Below, piece after piece: positions 30,214-38,873 of a stretch of DNA of 61,904 bases. The notes beneath the pieces were generated by a model. The model was not told the DNA's origin. It made no database searches and was given only the letters and a program-made list of their open reading frames with translations. Source of the stretch: Desulfoluna sp. (lineage in GTDB: Bacteria > Desulfobacterota > Desulfobacteria > Desulfobacterales > Desulfolunaceae); NCBI RefSeq assembly GCF_030145185.1, contig NZ_JAQYWB010000033.1, positions 1 to 61,904 of the forward strand. Reading direction: 5' to 3'. The stretch's first letter is position 1. Each line of letters opens with the position of its first letter. Made by a program: the position numbers and the translations under genes.

Positions 30214-30945
30214 ATGAACAGCCACCTGGCCCCCATCAAACCCAAACGCATCGCCGACCAGGTCTTTGAACAGCTCCGTGATCTTATTTTCAGGGGGGAG
30301 TTAAAACCCGGGGACAAGATCATGCCCGAACGGGAGCTCATGAAAGAGCTGGGGGTCAGCCGCAACTCGGTGCGGGAAGCCTTGAATAAACTCGCGGCCA
30401 TGGGTCTCGTGGACCAGCGGCAGGGCCAGGGCACCTTCGTCCGGGAACTCGGCTCGGTCAAAGACAACCCCATCATGGACTTGATGTCCTCTCACAACGC
30501 CACCATCACCGATCTCCTCGAGGTGCGCATGGGCCTGGAGTGCAACGGTGCCGCCCTGGCCGCCGAAAAAGCGACCTTAGATGACATCCGCATCATGGAA
30601 AAAAGCATCGCCACCATGGAAGAGGCCATTCGGGAAGGCCGGGTGGGCACCGACGAAGACGCCCACTTCCACATGGCCATCGCCCACGCCACAAGAAATC
30701 CCCTCCAGGTCCACATGATGAAATACTTCCACGATTTTATCTTTTACGGCATCAACGAAAGCCTCAAACGCTTCTTCGACATGCCCGACCGCACCGAAGA
30801 GATCCTCGCCCAACACCGCCAGATCCTCGACGCCATCGCAAAACGAAGCAGCGGCAACGCCTACGCCGCCATGGCCGAGCATATTCTCTATATTAAAAAT
30901 TTCTTTGAAAACACACGGGAAGGCAACCTGCCGGCGATGAAGTAA
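30214..30945 (+). CDS. GntR/FadR-family regulator of lactate utilisation (LldR/LutR type)
   Basis: The 243-residue protein has an N-terminal winged helix (about residues 10-75, with PGDKIMPERELMKELGVSRN) and a C-terminal FCD ligand-binding domain with the metal-site histidines of HFHMAIAHATRNP. FCD regulators of this type answer to lactate, pyruvate or related acids. It is divergent from lutC-lutBA, and three TGGT-NNN-ACCA operators lie between them, so it most likely represses that operon and itself. AAAGGA precedes the ATG at 30214; the upstream open part encodes only a dispersed repeat and is not protein. Confidence 0.88.
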   Translation: MNSHLAPIKPKRIADQVFEQLRDLIFRGELKPGDKIMPERELMKELGVSRNSVREALNKLAAMGLVDQRQGQGTFVRELGSVKDNPIMDLMSSHNATITDLLEVRMGLECNGAALAAEKATLDDIRIMEKSIATMEEAIREGRVGTDEDAHFHMAIAHATRNPLQVHMMKYFHDFIFYGINESLKRFFDMPDRTEEILAQHRQILDAIAKRSSGNAYAAMAEHILYIKNFFENTREGNLPAMK

Positions 30946-30966
30946 GTTCGCAAGCACACCCTGAAC

Positions 30967-32307
30967 TCATGCCATAATTTCCCAACGGCCACCCTTTTTA
31001 GGGCCTGTGAAACGCAATCTGTCCTCTTTGGCCAATTTAGAACTGGCCCGCTCAACGGCTCGCAAGGATTTTCCAATGGCTAAAGCCACATCAGAAAGGG
31101 AATCACCCGGGTGCCTCCGCAAATGCTCAAGGATCAATTCAGGTGTTTTTACCGGCGTTTCTACCGGCGTTTCTACCGGCGTTTCTACCGGCGTTTCTAC
31201 TTCTGTCTGAGAAAAATAGAAATCCACCCACAACCCGCCGTGTTCATACCGCAACACCGCTGGTGGAACCCCCGCCTCATGACAGACGTCTATCATCCTC
31301 TCAATCCCACGCCCCCAGGCCTCGATCATGCCCGCCCGAAAAAAAGCGTTGGCAATATCGGGGTTAAAGGGCTGTGACGGGTGCTTGGCCAAAAGCTTCT
31401 CCACAGTCCAATCTCCCGGCAACACCCCTGGATTCCAGATCATCAACTTATCTGCATAGACACTGATCTGAATGGGAACACAGCTGGCGTAATCCTTATG
31501 AACCACAGCGTTCAAAACCGCCTCCCGCAAAGCCGCCTCCGGTACAGGAAACGTCTCCAGCCGCTGGAGCCCCTCATAACTAACCCCCGCCGCAAGGTAT
31601 TTCGTCAAAAGAAGGTCCACCACTTTTTCCACCTGGTTGAACAGATCCCCGTGTACCTCATCGTGATACAACAGGTCCGCATCGGTCCTGAAAAACCCGA
31701 TCTTCACAAACGCCCCGGTCACAAACCGCTCCGGATCCGGATGAAAAAGCAATGCAGCTGCCCGCTTCAAATACTGCCTGTCCATCAGATGCAGCTTATC
31801 CAAAAGCCCCGCGTCCCCCTCCCCGGCAATGGCCTCCGAAAGACGCGTACTCTTAAGCGCTTGGGCACGAAAATGTGAAATCACCTTCTCGTCAAGATCG
31901 CACACTCCCACATGAAGCACCGGCACCCCGTCCCAATGCACCCCCCGCTTTTTCAGCAGAAATCTCTCCAGGGCGACTCCTTTGAGCTCCTGCCGTGTGC
32001 TGCCGCTCCTGTAATAATATGCCCCCTTGTAGCTCACCGGTGTCGGATACGGCTCCACCACAATCTCCAAGTACTCGACGTCTGCCTCTTCTTTGAGGTT
32101 CACATCCACCAAAATGCCCAACACATCCCGCACCTTATTTGGAATATCCTCCAGCAATTTTTTGGCATTCGAAAGCCCCACCACCTCGCCTTTATCATTC
32201 CGGCCAATCACCAACACCCCACCCTCCGCGTTGGCAAACCCCGAAAGCCACTTCAGGTACTCATCCCTCCAAGAGGCCTTCCACTCCATGTGCTGGGATT
32301 CTTTCAT
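30967..32307 (-). CDS. Schlafen/AlbA-domain ATP-binding protein with VETP repeats
   Basis: The 446-residue protein has an N-terminal AlbA_2 (Schlafen-like) domain (residues about 5-115, with EWKASW and ANAEGGVLVIGRND), a GHKL-type ATPase domain (around REAVLNAVVHKDY, residues 265-350), and a C-terminal winged helix (about 390-446). Between them lies a linker of four VETP units encoded by 12-bp tandem repeats. Such proteins are usually called putative transcriptional regulators; some relatives take part in phage defence. The start has AGGAG at good spacing. The gene stands alone, convergent with the lactate regulator. Its role is not known. Confidence 0.75.
   Translation of the reverse strand: MKESQHMEWKASWRDEYLKWLSGFANAEGGVLVIGRNDKGEVVGLSNAKKLLEDIPNKVRDVLGILVDVNLKEEADVEYLEIVVEPYPTPVSYKGAYYYRSGSTRQELKGVALERFLLKKRGVHWDGVPVLHVGVCDLDEKVISHFRAQALKSTRLSEAIAGEGDAGLLDKLHLMDRQYLKRAAALLFHPDPERFVTGAFVKIGFFRTDADLLYHDEVHGDLFNQVEKVVDLLLTKYLAAGVSYEGLQRLETFPVPEAALREAVLNAVVHKDYASCVPIQISVYADKLMIWNPGVLPGDWTVEKLLAKHPSQPFNPDIANAFFRAGMIEAWGRGIERMIDVCHEAGVPPAVLRYEHGGLWVDFYFSQTEVETPVETPVETPVETPVKTPELILEHLRRHPGDSLSDVALAIGKSLRAVERASSKLAKEDRLRFTGPKKGGRWEIMA
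31151..31198. repeat. 12-bp in-frame tandem repeat (4 units)
   Basis: ACCGGCGTTTCT is repeated four times without change and encodes Val-Glu-Thr-Pro units in the overlapping minus-strand gene. A partial fifth unit precedes the array. Confidence 0.9.
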
Positions 32308-32410
32308 GGAAAATCTCCTTCGGTTGAATTCATACCACTACTTGAATAAACCAAATCACCCTGAACACATATAGGTCATCCTTTAATCGAATGAACAATT
32401 GCCCAAAAAC

Positions 32411-32450
32411 AAAAAATCCCCACCCCTGATTTGCACCAGGCGCCGGGATC
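32411..32450 (-). terminator. Probable terminator of the HEPN gene pair
   Basis: On the minus strand ATCCC pairs with GGGAT and CCTG with CAGG in a nested, interrupted stem that is followed by TTTTTTGTTTTTG. It lies about 50 bases after the stop at 32497. Confidence 0.55.
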
Positions 32451-32496
32451 CCAAAGATTCCATTCGGCCAGATATATTCAGAGCCATTGCCGCCCC

Positions 32497-32907
32497 TCAA
32501 TCAATATTCATACGATAAACATACACATCGTCGATAAACATCCCCTGCACCGTATTCCGGGAAAACCGAAGGCCGGAAATCCCCGGCCCCGTGGAGACGG
32601 CATGCTTCAGCACCTGAACGATGGAGGCGGAGGTATCGGTCACTTCGGTATCCTCCAGGGCCACCACCGACTCGGTCTCGCCCGCCTCCTTGTTGGCATC
32701 CAGGATACGCTTGTAATATTTCCGCGGCCCATCGAACTCAACTTTTTGTGACGCAATCATCAAACGCCAGGACCTATTTTCGGAGGAATAGAACCAGAAA
32801 GCTGCGGCAACATCGGCGGCTGTGTCATCCAGCCTCTGGACCAACCTGGCACCGGCGGCCATCATCTGTTCTGTAAGATTCTCTATCACCAATATGTCTT
32901 CACCCAT
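32497..32907 (-). CDS. Uncharacterised partner of HEPN protein
   Basis: The 136-residue protein is not recognised. It has no signal peptide or membrane segment. Visible features are an N-terminal helix (NLTEQMMAAGARLVQRL), a strand with AAFWFYSSENRSWRLMIAS, and a C-terminal strand ending VYVYRMNID. It overlaps the upstream HEPN gene by 22 bases and has AGGAG seven bases before its ATG, so the pair is clearly cotranscribed. It does not look like a MNT nucleotidyltransferase, the usual HEPN partner, since no GS-x-A-x-D pattern is present. A toxin-antitoxin or defence role is only a guess from context. Confidence 0.7.
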   Translation of the reverse strand: MGEDILVIENLTEQMMAAGARLVQRLDDTAADVAAAFWFYSSENRSWRLMIASQKVEFDGPRKYYKRILDANKEAGETESVVALEDTEVTDTSASIVQVLKHAVSTGPGISGLRFSRNTVQGMFIDDVYVYRMNID

Positions 32908-33302
32908 GGCAAAACTCCTGACTCTACGTTGGTCATTGCATGATACATATCTTCAGCCCTCGCTCTCCCCACACTCCGGTCATACCGTGCCGTCTCAGAC
33001 CAGTCTTTAACAATCGTCCAGTTCAAATGAAACATCTCATCGGTCGAGGCGCGTTGGTTCAGTTTTTGTTTCAACCCGGCAACGCCGATCAAGTCGGTCA
33101 GCCTGTGGGTATGTGATGCATTGGCAAGTTGTTTGTCCGGAAAGTCATTTTCTTTCACCTGCATGGCAACACACGCCTTAATAGCACACTCCAGCGCGTA
33201 GCCGGCAAGATAGTATGCCCCTGCATAACAGTTGCCGTGAAGTAGAACCTCCGCGTCCCGGATACGAAGTTCAACAAGAGTCTCAAGATCAATTTTATTC
33301 AT
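32886..33302 (-). CDS. HEPN-domain protein
   Basis: The 138-residue product is all-helical and begins with the typical HEPN arrangement, a first helix (VELRIRDAEVLLHGNCYAGAYYL) running into GYALECAIKACVA, where substrate- or nucleotide-binding HEPN proteins carry ALE-x-x-LKA. The canonical RNase motif R-x4-6-H is not evident. An ATG six codons upstream is possible, but the internal start at 33302 aligns better with the family. It is first in a two-gene operon with the uncharacterised 136-residue protein. Confidence 0.75.
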   Translation of the reverse strand: MNKIDLETLVELRIRDAEVLLHGNCYAGAYYLAGYALECAIKACVAMQVKENDFPDKQLANASHTHRLTDLIGVAGLKQKLNQRASTDEMFHLNWTIVKDWSETARYDRSVGRARAEDMYHAMTNVESGVLPWVKTYW

Positions 33303-33565
33303 CGCGGATATCAGCCTCATCGTTTCGGCAGCGAAATAATAACGCCCATTTATTCAAATTGATATGATTATACCCATACCCACATGATGCTTGCAACGAC
33401 GCTTCGGTTGTGACGTCAACTTCACCCCAAATAGCTACCATATAAAGCGAAACAACAGCCGGCAAAAAAACACAAACGCTTTTACCGTAAATTTAACCAC
33501 GGACACAGCCCCTGCCCGCCGACTCCCAGATTAAAGCCGCTGGTAACTATTCAGCGCCAAAAAAA
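33303..33565. other. Gene-free stretch before a family A repeat
   Basis: Contains presumably the promoter of the HEPN pair. At 33541 the motif GGTAACTATTCAGC recalls the repeat cluster at 45100 and the stretch at 7300. No gene is visible. Confidence 0.4.
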
Positions 33566-33785
33566 GCCGCCGGAGTTATTCCGGTTAAAGTCAACGGCTG
33601 AGTTGGATTCTGAACACCTACAGCTCATGCCCTTGCGACGCACTGTGCGTTTCCTCGCACTTCACGCGAATGCGGATGCGAGGTACTGAGAGTTCCGACA
33701 ACGATAGAGCATTCGCAAACTCGCTTTCAAGGTGGCACACCTTGCCGCCGGAGGCTTCTTTTGGGCACTTTAACCATAGAAGGCA
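33566..33785 (+). repeat. Family A repeat, full copy
   Basis: This copy carries all modules: GCCGCCGGAGTTATTCCGGTTAA at the left, CACGCGAATGCGGATGCGAGG in the middle, GAGCATTCGCAAAC then GCTTTCAAGGTGG...CTTGCCGCCGGAGGC at 33712-33755, and ACTTTAACCATAGAAGGC at 33769-33786. It ends a few bases before the stop of the minus-strand YkgJ-like gene. Confidence 0.8.
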
Positions 33786-33792
33786 TGCTTTT

Positions 33793-34461
33793 TCACCCGG
33801 CCCGCTCTTTTTCCACCATCTGTCTCACCCCGGTGCAGTCGGTCATGAATCCGTGTTTTTTAGTGGCGGGGTATTCGCGGCAGATGGCGGGTTTGATGTC
33901 ATGGATGGTGCAGAGGCATTTCCCCTTTTCAAAGCGGAGAAAGGGGCAGGACTCTTCGGGCTCACCGGTCTCGGGGTGGACCCAGATGGTGTAGCCTCCG
34001 TCCTCTTTGTCTTTGCCGACCCAGGCAAGGATATCGTGGCGGCCTGCCTGTTCCCACAGGGCAACATCCTCTGCGGTCAAGGCCCGGCTGTAATCCAGGT
34101 TGGTGCAGCACTGGCCGCATTGGATACATGAAAAATCATGAAGCCCGGTGGCAAGGCCTACGCCCTCGTCTCCGTCCGGCCCCACGGCTTTTCGGACATG
34201 CCCCCAAAACATGATGGAGAAAGAGCCGCAGAGGACCTCTTCGGTGACGGTGGGGCTGTTCAGGAACTCTTGAACCAGGGAGACAACCTTATCGATGCTT
34301 GGTTCATCTACGCTTGCCACCTCCCGAAAACGGTCGGGCCACCCGCCCCCGGCGAGTTCAGCCACCTCGATTAAGTCCTCTTTCTGGACCCCGTAATGCT
34401 CCAGATCCATACATACGGCATTTTTGGCTTCTTCCATGGTCAAAAAGATCTCGGCGTCCAT
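33793..34461 (-). CDS. YkgJ-family cysteine-cluster protein
   Basis: The 222-residue protein has the cysteine pattern of the YkgJ family (CIQCGQCC near residue 113, then CPFL, CLCTIHD and a final CREYP), thought to bind zinc or an Fe-S cluster. The first 100 residues form a helical domain not found in short family members. Function is unknown for the family. GGGGAAGAGG precedes the ATG. It is a single gene bounded by a repeat at its 3' side. Confidence 0.8.
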   Translation of the reverse strand: MDAEIFLTMEEAKNAVCMDLEHYGVQKEDLIEVAELAGGGWPDRFREVASVDEPSIDKVVSLVQEFLNSPTVTEEVLCGSFSIMFWGHVRKAVGPDGDEGVGLATGLHDFSCIQCGQCCTNLDYSRALTAEDVALWEQAGRHDILAWVGKDKEDGGYTIWVHPETGEPEESCPFLRFEKGKCLCTIHDIKPAICREYPATKKHGFMTDCTGVRQMVEKERAG

Positions 34462-35037
34462 CCTCTTCCCCTTTCGCGCGGACGATGGCTCCGCGACGCA
34501 GTCAACGGCAAGGTGGACCGCACCTTAAAGGCAAGCCGATGCGGTTGTATGTGCCTAAAAAACAGGCATTTCCTGCCATTGAAGCACCGGCCTTCGAGCA
34601 TGTCAAACCAATTCGCGAACATGATCATTGGTTATACATTTGATTTTATAGCTTAATTAAGGCATGCCGCTTCAGTTCTTTTCAAAGTCAGCTCAACAGA
34701 GGCACCGCTTACCCGCCACGACCGCACAAAAACACCGAACCCCTTGCCCTCAGGCCTTCCGCGGGGTTAACTCGCTGTTATAACCTTGTTTTTTACTGCC
34801 AACTTTGACTGATCTTGAATCGTTTTTTAAGGAGGGATAGACTGATTTTAAGATGAAATTGAGACGAAATTTGATAAAGATTACCACCGAACTTTAACAC
34901 CATTCATGTAACCGTGGGCAGGGTAAAGGTCCGAAAGGTTAACGTTTAAAAAAGGGAGTTCCGGTGGTATACCGGGGATATTCCTATCTTCCCCAAGGGT
35001 GGCCTCAATGCAGGGTCACCCTTTTTTTTGCCCATCT
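34462..35037. other. Intergenic stretch with orphan terminator
   Basis: The first 340 bases show no gene. From about 34800 the plus strand has promoter-like elements (TTGACT at 34805) and at 34995-35029 a stem AAGGGTGGCC with GGGTCACCCTT followed by eight T, yet no credible gene precedes it. A short frame beginning GTG at 34964 reads into the stem and is not called. Confidence 0.4.
34995..35029 (+). terminator. Intrinsic terminator without an assigned gene
   Basis: AAGGGTG...CACCCTT stem with a short loop and T8 tail on the plus strand. It may end a small RNA or an unrecognised transcript. Confidence 0.6.
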
Positions 35038-35215
35038 GCTTGCGACCCACAACGCAACCCCTCACCCTCCACGCGAATGCGGACGCATTTCAGCCCGGAA
35101 TGATGACACCCAAAGGGCATTCGCAAACCCGCTTTCAAGGTGGTTTTTGCTACAGTGGCTTCGCCACCTTGCCGCCGGAGGCACGTTTTTGCCCCGAACT
35201 TTAACCATAGAAGGC
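35038..35215 (+). repeat. Family A repeat, nearly full copy
   Basis: Contains CCACGCGAATGCGGACGCAT, GGGCATTCGCAAACCCGCTTTC, a longer loop (GTTTTTGCTACAGTGGCTTCG), CCACCTTGCCGCCGGAGGC and ACTTTAACCATAGAAGGC. It ends about ten bases before the mltA stop. Confidence 0.8.
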
Positions 35216-35225
35216 TGCTTGTTCC

Positions 35226-36470
35226 TTACCTTACCGACGATTTCAGGACGAGAAAATAAAGGGTTCCCGAGTGTTTCATGTGGCCCGCCGTCATTTCGGC
35301 TTCGGGGCCGTGGCCGGTAAACAGGTCCACCCGTCCGGGTCCTTTGATGGCCCCGCCGGTGTCCTGATTCATGACAAAGCGGCCGAAAGGTTTCCAGGAG
35401 AGAACCTCTTCAGGGGTGGTTTCAGCGGGCTTTTCCGATTGGATAAAGGCAATGCCGCAGGTGGGAAAAAGACGTTTCTGAGTGGCGATGGAGCGCTTAG
35501 GCGTCACGGAGACGTTGTAGCAGCCAATGGGGCCTTCGACCTCCGTTTTAAAAAAGACCATGCTGGGGTTGTAGTTAAACACCTCCTGCTGGCGATGGGG
35601 ATTCTCTTCCAGCCACCGACAGATCGACTGCTTGGTGACCTCCTCTTTTTTCAAGGCCCCTTTCTGGATCAAATACCGGCCGATACTGCGGTACGGGTGA
35701 CCGTTTTTGGTCTGGTAATGGACTCGCAGCACCTCGCCATTTTCCATGGTGATCAAACCCGAGCCTTGAATTTCGAGAAAAAACAGGGCCACGGGGTCGT
35801 CCACCCAGGCCAGGGGCTCGGCCCGGTCCACCAGGGAGGTCCCATCTCCCACCTCCTGGCGAGCGTAATACGGCACCACCGATTGGTTTTCCGACACCCG
35901 CCCGATGAGATGCCGTTTTCCCGCCCCTTTAACCCCGGGGAATTTCGAGAGATCGATGGTCACGAGGTCATCGGGCCGTGACAGCACAGGATAACGATAC
36001 CGATCTGTTTTTTCCGTATGGCCGGAGAGCTCGGCTTCATAATATCCGGTAAAGAGAACGGTTCCCTCTCCATCGTGCCCGGTGGAGCGGTACACGCTGT
36101 AATTTTCTTGAATAAATCGAGAGAGGGCTTCGGGATCATGGGTCTGCTGGATGACATAAAGAAGGGCCACGGCAGAACGCATCATGGTATCAAGGCTGTA
36201 ACGATCTTTGCCCAGGGTGAAGGTGCGGGACATCGGCTGGCGGCGATAATATGCCAGGCTTTCGATAAGCGCCGCCTCCAACCCGTCAAACCCCATGTCA
36301 TCGACAAAAACCGGGTATGTTTTCTCCCCCGGAGTCACCCGGACGAGCGGGGGGAGACCCTCTGCGGTCCTTTGGTGAACACCGGCACAGCCGGTTGTCA
36401 GCAATAGACACAGCACCCAAAGAAAAAAACATGGCCCCCGGCGTCCGAGGGTCTTCCTGTCTGTCATCAT
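35226..36470 (-). CDS. mltA: Membrane-bound lytic murein transglycosylase A
   Basis: The 414-residue lipoprotein has a signal peptide with lipobox LTTGC (lipidated C28) and the MltA barrel (with GTVLFTGYYEAELSG at about residue 142) followed by the 3D domain (GRFVMNQDTGGAIKGPGRVDLFTG), which carries the catalytic aspartates of this family. It cleaves peptidoglycan to anhydromuropeptides at the outer membrane. GGAGG precedes the ATG, and the start overlaps the rmuC stop by four bases, so it is translated with rmuC. Confidence 0.92.
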   Translation of the reverse strand: MMTDRKTLGRRGPCFFLWVLCLLLTTGCAGVHQRTAEGLPPLVRVTPGEKTYPVFVDDMGFDGLEAALIESLAYYRRQPMSRTFTLGKDRYSLDTMMRSAVALLYVIQQTHDPEALSRFIQENYSVYRSTGHDGEGTVLFTGYYEAELSGHTEKTDRYRYPVLSRPDDLVTIDLSKFPGVKGAGKRHLIGRVSENQSVVPYYARQEVGDGTSLVDRAEPLAWVDDPVALFFLEIQGSGLITMENGEVLRVHYQTKNGHPYRSIGRYLIQKGALKKEEVTKQSICRWLEENPHRQQEVFNYNPSMVFFKTEVEGPIGCYNVSVTPKRSIATQKRLFPTCGIAFIQSEKPAETTPEEVLSWKPFGRFVMNQDTGGAIKGPGRVDLFTGHGPEAEMTAGHMKHSGTLYFLVLKSSVR

Positions 36471-37915
36471 CCCGCCTCCACGCGCCTCGGAACCGTTTCG
36501 ACAGGCTCCGGCGATTCAATGATCGTGGTCTCCTTCTCCCGCACACCCAGCCCCTCAAAGCGCCGTGCCGACACAAAAAGACGCCGTTCAAAAGAACCGG
36601 CGAGCTGATTGTAGGTGGAGGTCACCTTGCTGAGATCGCCCCCCAGCTTGTTGAGATGCGAAGCAAAGGTCACCATGCGGCTGTAAAGCTCCTTGCCCAG
36701 CTCTTGAATCTCCAGGACACTGGCCGCCGCCTGTTCCTGGCGCCATCCGTAGGCCACGGCTTTTAAGAGGGAAATCAAGGTGGTGGGTGTGGCCAGCACC
36801 ACGCCTTTTTCAATGCCCTCTTCAATCAGCTCCGGCCGCTTGGACAGGGCCGCAGAAAAAAAACTTTCCCCGGGGATAAAGAGGACCACAAACTCGGGGG
36901 CGGGCTTCAACCCGGCCCAATAGGCTTTCCCGGCCAGGACCTGCACATGATGCTGGAGGGCCCGCGCGTGATCGGCAAGGTGCCTTGCCTTTTCCCCTTC
37001 GGTGGTGGCTTCCATGGCCCGCAGGTAGGCGGCCAGAGGCACCTTGGAGTCCACGGCGATGCGCCGCCCTCCGGGGAGTTGGACCACCATGTCGGGCCGC
37101 ATGCCGCCGCCCTCCCCCTTCATGCTCACCTGCTCAAAAAAATCGCACCGTTCCACCATGCCAGAGAGCTCGGCCACCCGTTTCAAGGTGATCTCCCCCC
37201 AGCGTCCGCGCACGTTTGGCACCTGAAGAGCCCCGGAAAGTTTGGTGGTCTCCTTCTGAAGTTCATCGTGGGTCCGTGTCAGGGTCTCCATCTGTTCGGT
37301 GAGGGCGCCGTAAGCGTTCTCCCGCTGCATCTCCATCTGGCGGACCTTTTCATCGTAGGCTTTCATGGCCTCGGTGACGGGGGCCACAATCTCTTTCACC
37401 GCGTCGCCCCGCCTCTCAAAATCGCGTTTGGCCTCGCCGATCACCGCGTCCAGGGTCTCTTTGGAGAGTCGGGCAAAGGTTTTCGAGTTTTCCGTCAATG
37501 CATCGGCGGAGACCCCCTTGAGCATCTCCCGGACCTCCTCTTTCTGGGCCGAAAGAAGGGCCACCTTTTCCGCCATGGACTCCCGCTCACCGGCAAGTTC
37601 GGCTTCCAGGCCTGCCAGCCGTGCCCGGAGGAGGATCTCCTCCTCTCGTTTTTCGGCCAGCAGCCCCTCGCGCTGGCTTAAGGTCTCCTCAAGGCTCAGA
37701 AGATGAGAAAGCCGGCCCCGGGCTTCGGCGGCCTCGCCGGAGAGGGCAAAAAGGCGTTCTTCCTGGGCCTCCCGAGCTTCCAGGGCCTCGGCAAGGGCGC
37801 GCTTCACCCCTTTCAATCGCAACGAGGCCATGCCCCAGGCCAGCCCAGCTCCCGCCACCAGCCCCATCCCAAGAGAAGGATGCATCAACGCCTGAACCAC
37901 TCCACCCGGCTCCAT
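36467..37915 (-). CDS. rmuC: DNA recombination protein RmuC
   Basis: The 482-residue protein has a short N-terminal membrane segment (about residues 12-32), a long coiled coil (about 35-200) and the RmuC nuclease-like domain (NVRGRWGEITLKRV, then DMVVQLPGGRRIAVDSKVPL and FIPGESFFSAAL). In E. coli RmuC limits inversions at short repeats. Its ATG directly follows the moaC stop, and AAGGGG precedes it, so it reads through from moaC. A protein that restrains rearrangement at repeats is of interest next to so many dispersed repeats, but this is a general housekeeping gene. Confidence 0.92.
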   Translation of the reverse strand: MEPGGVVQALMHPSLGMGLVAGAGLAWGMASLRLKGVKRALAEALEAREAQEERLFALSGEAAEARGRLSHLLSLEETLSQREGLLAEKREEEILLRARLAGLEAELAGERESMAEKVALLSAQKEEVREMLKGVSADALTENSKTFARLSKETLDAVIGEAKRDFERRGDAVKEIVAPVTEAMKAYDEKVRQMEMQRENAYGALTEQMETLTRTHDELQKETTKLSGALQVPNVRGRWGEITLKRVAELSGMVERCDFFEQVSMKGEGGGMRPDMVVQLPGGRRIAVDSKVPLAAYLRAMEATTEGEKARHLADHARALQHHVQVLAGKAYWAGLKPAPEFVVLFIPGESFFSAALSKRPELIEEGIEKGVVLATPTTLISLLKAVAYGWRQEQAAASVLEIQELGKELYSRMVTFASHLNKLGGDLSKVTSTYNQLAGSFERRLFVSARRFEGLGVREKETTIIESPEPVETVPRRVEAG

Positions 37916-38398
37916 CTAAGCCCCTTCCCGCTGATAAACGCCGGACTTACCGCCACTTTTGGCCATCAGACGAACCCCTTCGATGGTCATCCCTTTGTCG
38001 TAGGCTTTGCACATGTCGTAGACCGTAAGCGCCGCCACTGACACTGCGTACAGGGCCTCCATCTCCACCCCGGTCTCCCCCTTGACCCGCACCTCGGCCT
38101 CAATGCGAAAGGCGTGGAATTCCGGCTCAGGATAAAAATCAACCCGCGCTCCCGTGATAAACAGAGGGTGGCACATGGGGATGACCTCGCTGGTCCGCTT
38201 GGCCGCCATCACCCCGGCAATCCGCGCCGTCTCCAAAACGTTCCCCTTCTTCACCCGGGTGTCTGTGATCCGCTCGAAGGTGTCGCGAGTCATCACGATA
38301 CGCCCTTCAGCAACGGCCCGGCGATCGGTGGGTGCCTTGTCTGTCACGTCCACCATGCGGACCGCTCCGTCGTCATCAATATGCGTAAACTCTTTCAT
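37916..38398 (-). CDS. moaC: Cyclic pyranopterin monophosphate synthase MoaC
   Basis: The 160-residue enzyme makes cyclic pyranopterin monophosphate in molybdenum-cofactor synthesis, together with MoaA, which is not in view. The signature segments MVDVTDKAPTDRRAVA, MCHPLFITGA and GVEMEALYAVSVAALTVYDM are intact. The frame opens at 38476, but the extra 26 residues are a translated dispersed repeat; the ATG at 38398 fits the family. It is adjacent to rmuC, with no gap. Confidence 0.95.
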   Translation of the reverse strand: MKEFTHIDDDGAVRMVDVTDKAPTDRRAVAEGRIVMTRDTFERITDTRVKKGNVLETARIAGVMAAKRTSEVIPMCHPLFITGARVDFYPEPEFHAFRIEAEVRVKGETGVEMEALYAVSVAALTVYDMCKAYDKGMTIEGVRLMAKSGGKSGVYQREGA

Positions 38399-38420
38399 AA
38401 CAACCTTTTTTAAATAGAAA

Positions 38421-38669
38421 TGCCTTCGATGGCAAGGTGGCGCCACCTTGAAAGCGGGTTTGCGAATGCGCATCAAGTCTCGTTATTTTAAGCTGTAATG
38501 CGTCCGCATTCGCGTGAAGGGTAAGGATATGCGAGGTGCACCACACGCGCATAAACTGGGGGTGTTTCCGTGTCCATTCACGGGTTGACATGAACCGGAG
38601 TAACTCCAGCGGCGAGGTGGCGAAGCCACTGTCGCAAAAATCACCTTGAAAGCAGGCTTGCAAATGCTC
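38421..38669 (-). repeat. Family A repeat, full inverted copy
   Basis: On the minus strand this carries both GCTTTCAAGG hairpins, the middle CACGCGAATGCGGACGCAT segment and the TTCCGTGTCCATTCACGGGTTGACA module also seen at 54385. It lies directly upstream of moaC. Confidence 0.8.
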
Positions 38670-38681
38670 TACCCCGGATAT

Positions 38682-38727
38682 TTCACGAGTTGGGTGCGCT
38701 CATATGCAAGGCATCAGAAATTTCATA
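38682..38727 (-). repeat. Palindromic element, right-end fragment
   Basis: The inverse complement of 38682-38727 equals the right end of the element at 1-140 (about bases 95-140). Only this half is present. Confidence 0.75.
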
Positions 38728-38739
38728 ATAACGCCGCTG

Positions 38740-38817
38740 TGATTTGACCCGAGGAACGAGGGTTAAAGCGCTGCGGCAACCTGCTTTCAAGGTGGCTCAC
38801 CTTGCCGCCGGAGGCAT
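38740..38817 (+). repeat. Family A repeat, partial copy
   Basis: TGATTTGACCCGAGGAACGA is followed by CAACCTGCTTTCAAGGTGGC and CACCTTGCCGCCGGAGGC. With its neighbours it fills the whole 38399-38873 gap; no gene is present. Confidence 0.7.
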
Positions 38818-38873
38818 CGCTTTTTGTATGATTTATTTTTACGCAGGCCCTACGCCTCGCGCCCGAATTCACA

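Noticed and set aside
31151-31198. CRISPR array
   Set aside because: The direct repeats are 12 bp, have no spacers and lie within a coding frame.
38399-38476. N-terminal extension of MoaC
   Set aside because: It translates a family A repeat; the MoaC family starts at the ATG at 38398.
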